From Bacteroidales bacterium (GTDB taxonomy: Bacteria; Bacteroidota; Bacteroidia; Bacteroidales; UBA932): DNA of 64,000 bases. Where the stretch lies: contig JAMPAT010000005.1 in the NCBI GenBank assembly GCA_023667095.1, forward strand, positions 1 through 64,000. The letters are read 5' to 3'. Below the pieces are notes generated by a model. It was not told where the DNA came from. It was given only the letters and a program-made list of their open reading frames with translations, and searched no databases. The position numbers were made by a program, and so were the translations under genes. Of this stretch, positions 60,256 through 64,000 are shown one piece after another. Position 1 is the stretch's first letter; each line of letters begins with the position of its first letter.

Positions 60256-63000
60256 TTAGAATCCGATTGTCACTCCTCCCGTTACAGTACGATAGATCGG
60301 ATAGTTGGAAATTCCGGCATTTATGACCTCCGGGTCAAGGTCCTTGATTCCTGAAGCGACACAAAGGTTTGTGCCCCTTATAAAAAACCTGAACGACTTG
60401 CATACCCCGTCTGCCTTCCTGTTGGTCCAGGTGTAGCTCAACTCCACATTCTTCAGACGGAACCAGCCCGCATCGGCAATCCAGAAGTCAGAATTCCTGT
60501 AAGAGTTTGAGCCCGAGGTTGATGTCAGGCGCGGAAGTGTACCTTCCGGATTATTCTCCGGATGATAACGCCTGAGGGCATATACAGAATAGGAATTGGA
60601 GCCGGTATTCCAGTAATAGCTGTTGTTGAGCATTACAGAGGCACCGAGTTCGGCAGTGCCGAGGACATACAGGCCGAATCCCTTGTATTTCAGGTCAATA
60701 TTGACACCAAGCGTACCTACAGGAAAACTCTGTCCCAACATTGTCTGGTCCTTGTCATCTATGATTCCGTCATTGTTCATGTCCCTGTATGCAATATCTC
60801 CTTCGGTATAGTATCCATACATCTGCCTTGCATGGCCCTCAAGGCTGACATCCTTTCCGAAAAGGCCCTCACTCTGCAGTCCCATTATTGCACTTGTAGG
60901 GCGTCCTGCAGATTTCCTGTAGTCTTCCATGTCGACTTCATCTGTCTTGAGCACCTTGTTGCGGGTATATGTAAAATTCGCCCCTATGCCATATCTGAAA
61001 TCACCTCCGGAAACGGTATCGTTCCATTTCACGTCAATCTCAAATCCCCTGTTGGCAACAGAGCCATAGTTGAACGACGGGAGATAGTTCCCTGCTATCG
61101 CGCTATACTTTGAGCTGAGTGAAGTGATTGTCCTGTTTCTCTGCTCATAGAAACCGTTCACCTCAACATAAAGCCTGTCTGTGAAGAAAGAGCCTTCGAC
61201 CCCGAGATTGGCCTCTGAAGATGTCACCCACTCCAGATATGGATTGCCTATCCTGGCAAGGTTGGTGATATGGGCACTTGTGTTATTGTTGTTTCCAAGC
61301 AAATAGACACTTCCTGAATTGACCCACGCTGTCCTGTAGAGCATATAGTTGCTGTTCGGGTTGTAGCCGAGACGTCCCCCGCCTGCCTTTATCTTCACAT
61401 ATGGGCTTGTACTGATGACATATCCGAGGCTGCCGGTGTATGTAAAGAGCCAGCGGTTCTCCGAGAACTGGTTGCTGCCCGCCACACCGAGGATTGCCTC
61501 GGCAAAAAGACGGCAGTTGTAGCCATAATTGAGCCGGAGCGTACCGTTTGCAGTCACACAGTTCTGGTTTGCCCCCTCGACTTCATCCTTGTAGTAGCGG
61601 AATGCAGCCTCGGCGGAAAAGTCATTCCTGCCTATACTCCTTCTGTAGGATATGTCTCCATTAGCCCCTAGACGGCGTGTTGTGCTCTCGTCATTGACAT
61701 GGATGTCATCACTCTGGTTAATCTTTGTCATCTGGGTGACTCTAAACCTGTCCAGTCCATCGGCATCCAGGAAACTGTCCACGGCATAGGTCGCGTAAGT
61801 CCTTGTAATTCCCTGCAGCACATAGTTATAGTTGTCGAAAGTAATGAACGCATTGGCTGTAAGCCCCTTGACATATCTGTTGAAATCAAGCTTGATTCCG
61901 AAATTGGTCTGGCTGTTTACATACCTCTCGGACTTGCTTCCGCCATATTCCATATCCACAAGCAGGTTATTGGTATGGAGAGTGCTTGCTCCATAGTACG
62001 GTATCCCACCCTCCTGCTCCTCCTTGCCAATCTGCGCTGCATCCATTACAAGAGGATATTCGTTTGGCCTGTAAGTGGATATCGCCCCGTACAGCCCTGT
62101 TGAATTCAGGCCGCTCCAATTCTTGATTTCAAGACGCGCAGCCACATCTGCAGCCACAGTGAGGAAGTCCGTTATCCTTATGTCAAGGTTTCCCCGGACA
62201 TTGATGCGGTGAAGCGTTGAGCGTTGTCCGACTTTCTCCAGCCCGTCACCTCCTGTGTATCCTGCGACAAGGGCATATTTCACCTTGTCGCTTCCGCCGA
62301 TAAACTCGACAACGGCCTTGCGGTAGGTTCCCATATTGCGGGTGAATTTTCCGTACCAGTCGACATCTGGATACAGAAGGTCATTCTCGCCGGAGGAATT
62401 CCTGTACCCCTCTATCTGGGAAGGCTGATATCTGGCGGCAAGTCCGTCATTGAGCCTGGCTTCATTGTAAAGTATGGCATAGTCGGCTGCATTGAGGAAC
62501 TTTGGAGTCCTGGCAGTTGGCGTTATGCCATATTCAATGGTTGCATTTATGCTTCTCTTGCCCATGATACCCCTCTTTGTGGTTATCAGGACAACGCCGT
62601 TGGTTGCGCGGGGCCCGTAGAGGATCTTGGCCGAAGCATCCTTGAGAATCTCTATGCTTCCTATTTCCTCGGCAGTCAGGTCATTCATGTCACGTTCGAT
62701 GCCGTCCACAATCACGATGGCAGACGTTGCACCTGCATGAAGCCCCCTTATGTATATGCCCGGGATATTGTATCCCAGTCCGCCTGTTCCGGAATGCACG
62801 ATAAGGCCTGCTGCCTGTCCCTGGAGGGCATTGGAGATGCTGAAGTCCGGGTATCTGGCCACCTTGTCCACATCTATTTCCGACACTGCTGTTGCCTGGC
62901 GGAGGTCATCTGCCTCCTTTTCCTGGGAAAATGCCTCTGCACAGCACAGGCATGATATCATGAAAGCAGGTATTATTGATAATGGATATATGTTTTTCAT
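60256..63000 (-). CDS. SusC/RagA family TonB-linked outer-membrane protein (short form)
   Basis: Oligosaccharide importer driven by TonB. Signal at residues 1-26 (cut after AEAFSQ). The plug starts right away (SISNALQGQAAGLIVHSGTG, YIRGLHAGATSAIVIVDGIE, IGSIEILKDASAKILYGPRA, NGVVLITTKRG), then the barrel ends in GGVTIGF with the terminal Phe. At 914 aa it is about 100-150 residues shorter than most SusC proteins, because the CarboxypepD_reg-like domain in front of the plug is absent. It follows a susD-like gene (15-nt gap) and precedes its own susD (19 nt). Confidence 0.95.
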   Translation of the reverse strand: MKNIYPLSIIPAFMISCLCCAEAFSQEKEADDLRQATAVSEIDVDKVARYPDFSISNALQGQAAGLIVHSGTGGLGYNIPGIYIRGLHAGATSAIVIVDGIERDMNDLTAEEIGSIEILKDASAKILYGPRATNGVVLITTKRGIMGKRSINATIEYGITPTARTPKFLNAADYAILYNEARLNDGLAARYQPSQIEGYRNSSGENDLLYPDVDWYGKFTRNMGTYRKAVVEFIGGSDKVKYALVAGYTGGDGLEKVGQRSTLHRINVRGNLDIRITDFLTVAADVAARLEIKNWSGLNSTGLYGAISTYRPNEYPLVMDAAQIGKEEQEGGIPYYGASTLHTNNLLVDMEYGGSKSERYVNSQTNFGIKLDFNRYVKGLTANAFITFDNYNYVLQGITRTYATYAVDSFLDADGLDRFRVTQMTKINQSDDIHVNDESTTRRLGANGDISYRRSIGRNDFSAEAAFRYYKDEVEGANQNCVTANGTLRLNYGYNCRLFAEAILGVAGSNQFSENRWLFTYTGSLGYVISTSPYVKIKAGGGRLGYNPNSNYMLYRTAWVNSGSVYLLGNNNNTSAHITNLARIGNPYLEWVTSSEANLGVEGSFFTDRLYVEVNGFYEQRNRTITSLSSKYSAIAGNYLPSFNYGSVANRGFEIDVKWNDTVSGGDFRYGIGANFTYTRNKVLKTDEVDMEDYRKSAGRPTSAIMGLQSEGLFGKDVSLEGHARQMYGYYTEGDIAYRDMNNDGIIDDKDQTMLGQSFPVGTLGVNIDLKYKGFGLYVLGTAELGASVMLNNSYYWNTGSNSYSVYALRRYHPENNPEGTLPRLTSTSGSNSYRNSDFWIADAGWFRLKNVELSYTWTNRKADGVCKSFRFFIRGTNLCVASGIKDLDPEVINAGISNYPIYRTVTGGVTIGF

Positions 63001-63015
63001 TGCTGTATTTCTTTA

Positions 63016-64000
63016 TTACCACCCAGGGTTCTGTACAAGATTGCCCAAAGATCCGATTTCCGCTCCTGGAAAAGGATAGAAATAGTACTTATCCGAGCTG
63101 GCGAAGACGCGGTTCTCTACAGTGTTGCGCTCTTCACGGTATGTAAATGTAAGGTCCTTTCCGTCATTATAATCCGCCCCATTTGCATTGTCACCCTGCA
63201 GACAAGTCCAGACAGTGTTGTGGAAAGGAGTGTCATTCGGCAGAATCTCGTCATAAATCATCCAGCGGCGTATGTCTTCAAGACGATGGTTCTCGAACAT
63301 CAGCTCAACTTCACGCTCTCTCCGGTATGTCTCGCGGAAAGCAGAGGCTGCCGTATATTCATCGGCTATCGGCGTGACGCCAACCCTGGCCCTGACAATA
63401 TTCAAAGCCTCAGCAGGCGTCATGCTGAAGCCCGAAGGCGCAGATGTCGCGCTTCCTGTAGCCTCGAAAAGGGCTTCTGCATAGTCCAGGTACATCTCTG
63501 TAACCCTGATATAGAAACTCTTTATCCTGTACATGTTATAGCCAGTGATGTCATGCGCAGTCACATAGAAATGCGATGCCTCAGGCCAGAAATATTTATG
63601 GCACAGCCACCCCGAGAACTGCCTGCTGGCTGTCTCTGAACCGGTCTTGACACGGTTATATGCAGTACCGTTCTCCCATGATGTGATATAGTATGGAGTA
63701 CCGTCCTTGCTGCCCCATCTCTGTCCAGGAAGAAGCAGGTTATTGTAGAAGCGCGGATCCCTGTCCTGCATGTCAGACCAAGGTCCGTTCTTGCCTTCAG
63801 CATCAACACCGACATAGCCGGATCGGGCATCCGTTACAGGATAGTATATCCCGTCAGAACCTTTCCTCTCGTAAAGTTTCACTATGTCGGCTGTGGGAGC
63901 TGCAAATCCCTGTGCATCCAGTCCAGTGTTCTTGTCCCAGTCAATCCACTGCCAGAAAGACCTGATTGTATTCGCCTGCTCGTCATTGCTCATGACCTTG
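63016..64000 (-). CDS. SusD/RagB family lipoprotein, C-terminal part (cut by window end)
   Basis: The C-terminal 325 or so residues of a second SusD. The frame stays open to the window end, and the ATG at 63993 is internal, so the N-terminus with its lipobox is outside. Family segments include YRIKSFYIRVTEMYLDYAEA, EALNIVRARVGVTP, and RREREVELMFENHRLEDIRRW (core ELMFENHRLEDIRRW). It sits 15 nt before the susC at 63000 and belongs to the same operon; its own SusC is presumably further right. Two susD-type genes flank one susC in this window. Confidence 0.93.
   Translation of the reverse strand, partial: KVMSNDEQANTIRSFWQWIDWDKNTGLDAQGFAAPTADIVKLYERKGSDGIYYPVTDARSGYVGVDAEGKNGPWSDMQDRDPRFYNNLLLPGQRWGSKDGTPYYITSWENGTAYNRVKTGSETASRQFSGWLCHKYFWPEASHFYVTAHDITGYNMYRIKSFYIRVTEMYLDYAEALFEATGSATSAPSGFSMTPAEALNIVRARVGVTPIADEYTAASAFRETYRREREVELMFENHRLEDIRRWMIYDEILPNDTPFHNTVWTCLQGDNANGADYNDGKDLTFTYREERNTVENRVFASSDKYYFYPFPGAEIGSLGNLVQNPGW

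Noticed and set aside
1..64000. tRNA, rRNA or tmRNA genes
   Set aside because: No segment with the T-arm word GGTTCGAATCC-like plus matching acceptor stem was found by eye in the intergenic parts. A covariance-model search would be decisive.

Overview
The window reads as a chromosome segment of an anaerobic, probably gut-associated member of the Bacteroidales (Bacteroidetes). Several independent signs agree: promoters of the Bacteroidetes type (TAnnTTTG, sometimes with TTG or TTTG about 20 nt upstream), tandem SusC/SusD pairs, an S46 dipeptidyl-peptidase, DUF1735, DUF4249 and DUF4143 families, an ECF sigma factor overlapping a membrane/beta-barrel gene, an EF-G paralogue of the Bacteroides EF-G2 type, and an oxygen-sensitive class III ribonucleotide reductase. 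I cannot assign a genus from this sequence alone.

Layout. 0.1-4.2 kb: a phosphopantetheinyl transferase, then nrdD-nrdG. 4.1-8.6 kb (minus strand): a TPR lipid/secretion-type protein, a degenerate M23 (EnvC-like) protein and an NAD-dependent epimerase. 8.7-10.4 kb: ECF sigma factor overlapping a combined anti-sigma-like/outer-membrane-barrel protein. 10.4-12 kb: an Mla-type lipid ABC transporter without its MCE subunit. 12.1-15 kb: YifB/ComM ATPase facing tsaE-ispE. 15.4-16.6 kb: an exported protein of unknown function. 16.6-21.7 kb (minus): rdgB-recO and the operon sufB-pnuC-sufC-sufD, with a vitamin transporter gene inside the Fe-S assembly operon. 21.8-24.9 kb: an S41 protease and a MATE exporter, followed by a terminator and an array of about 70-bp palindrome-bounded repeats. 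25.3-28.8 kb: a Dabb-domain protein, RNase R and a DUF1232 protein. 29-32.7 kb: a tight central-carbon operon gpmI-ROK kinase-manA ending in a clear terminator. 32.8-34.8 kb: an M3 metallopeptidase lipoprotein.

34.9-38.75 kb is a decaying accessory stretch. It holds one intact small outer-membrane protein with two decayed copies of its signal-peptide region, an AT-rich lipoprotein gene broken in three places, a second barrel protein, and the remnant of a winged-helix regulator. 38.7-43.3 kb: a GH3 glucosidase with a perfect 25-bp palindrome in front, and the EF-G paralogue. 43.5-50.4 kb: a small conserved-looking protein, an XRE regulator, rnhB (apparently leaderless), an S46 peptidase, a DUF4143 ATPase preceded by a twin 31-bp repeat, an Mrp-type ATPase lacking the usual Cys pair, and a small membrane protein.

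50.6-52.1 kb is the most distinctive element: a Y1/HUH-type REP-associated tyrosine transposase gene (RAYT) bracketed by two near-identical B-A pairs of 36-nt REP-like hairpins, plus one extra unit. 52.3-56.2 kb: a TonB-dependent receptor with low-complexity insertions paired with a DUF4249 lipoprotein. 56.3-64 kb (minus): a polysaccharide-utilisation-type locus, susD (cut by the window end), susC, susD, DUF1735, SusE-like. No tRNA, rRNA or CRISPR array was recognised. All function assignments rest on motifs read by eye, without database searches.
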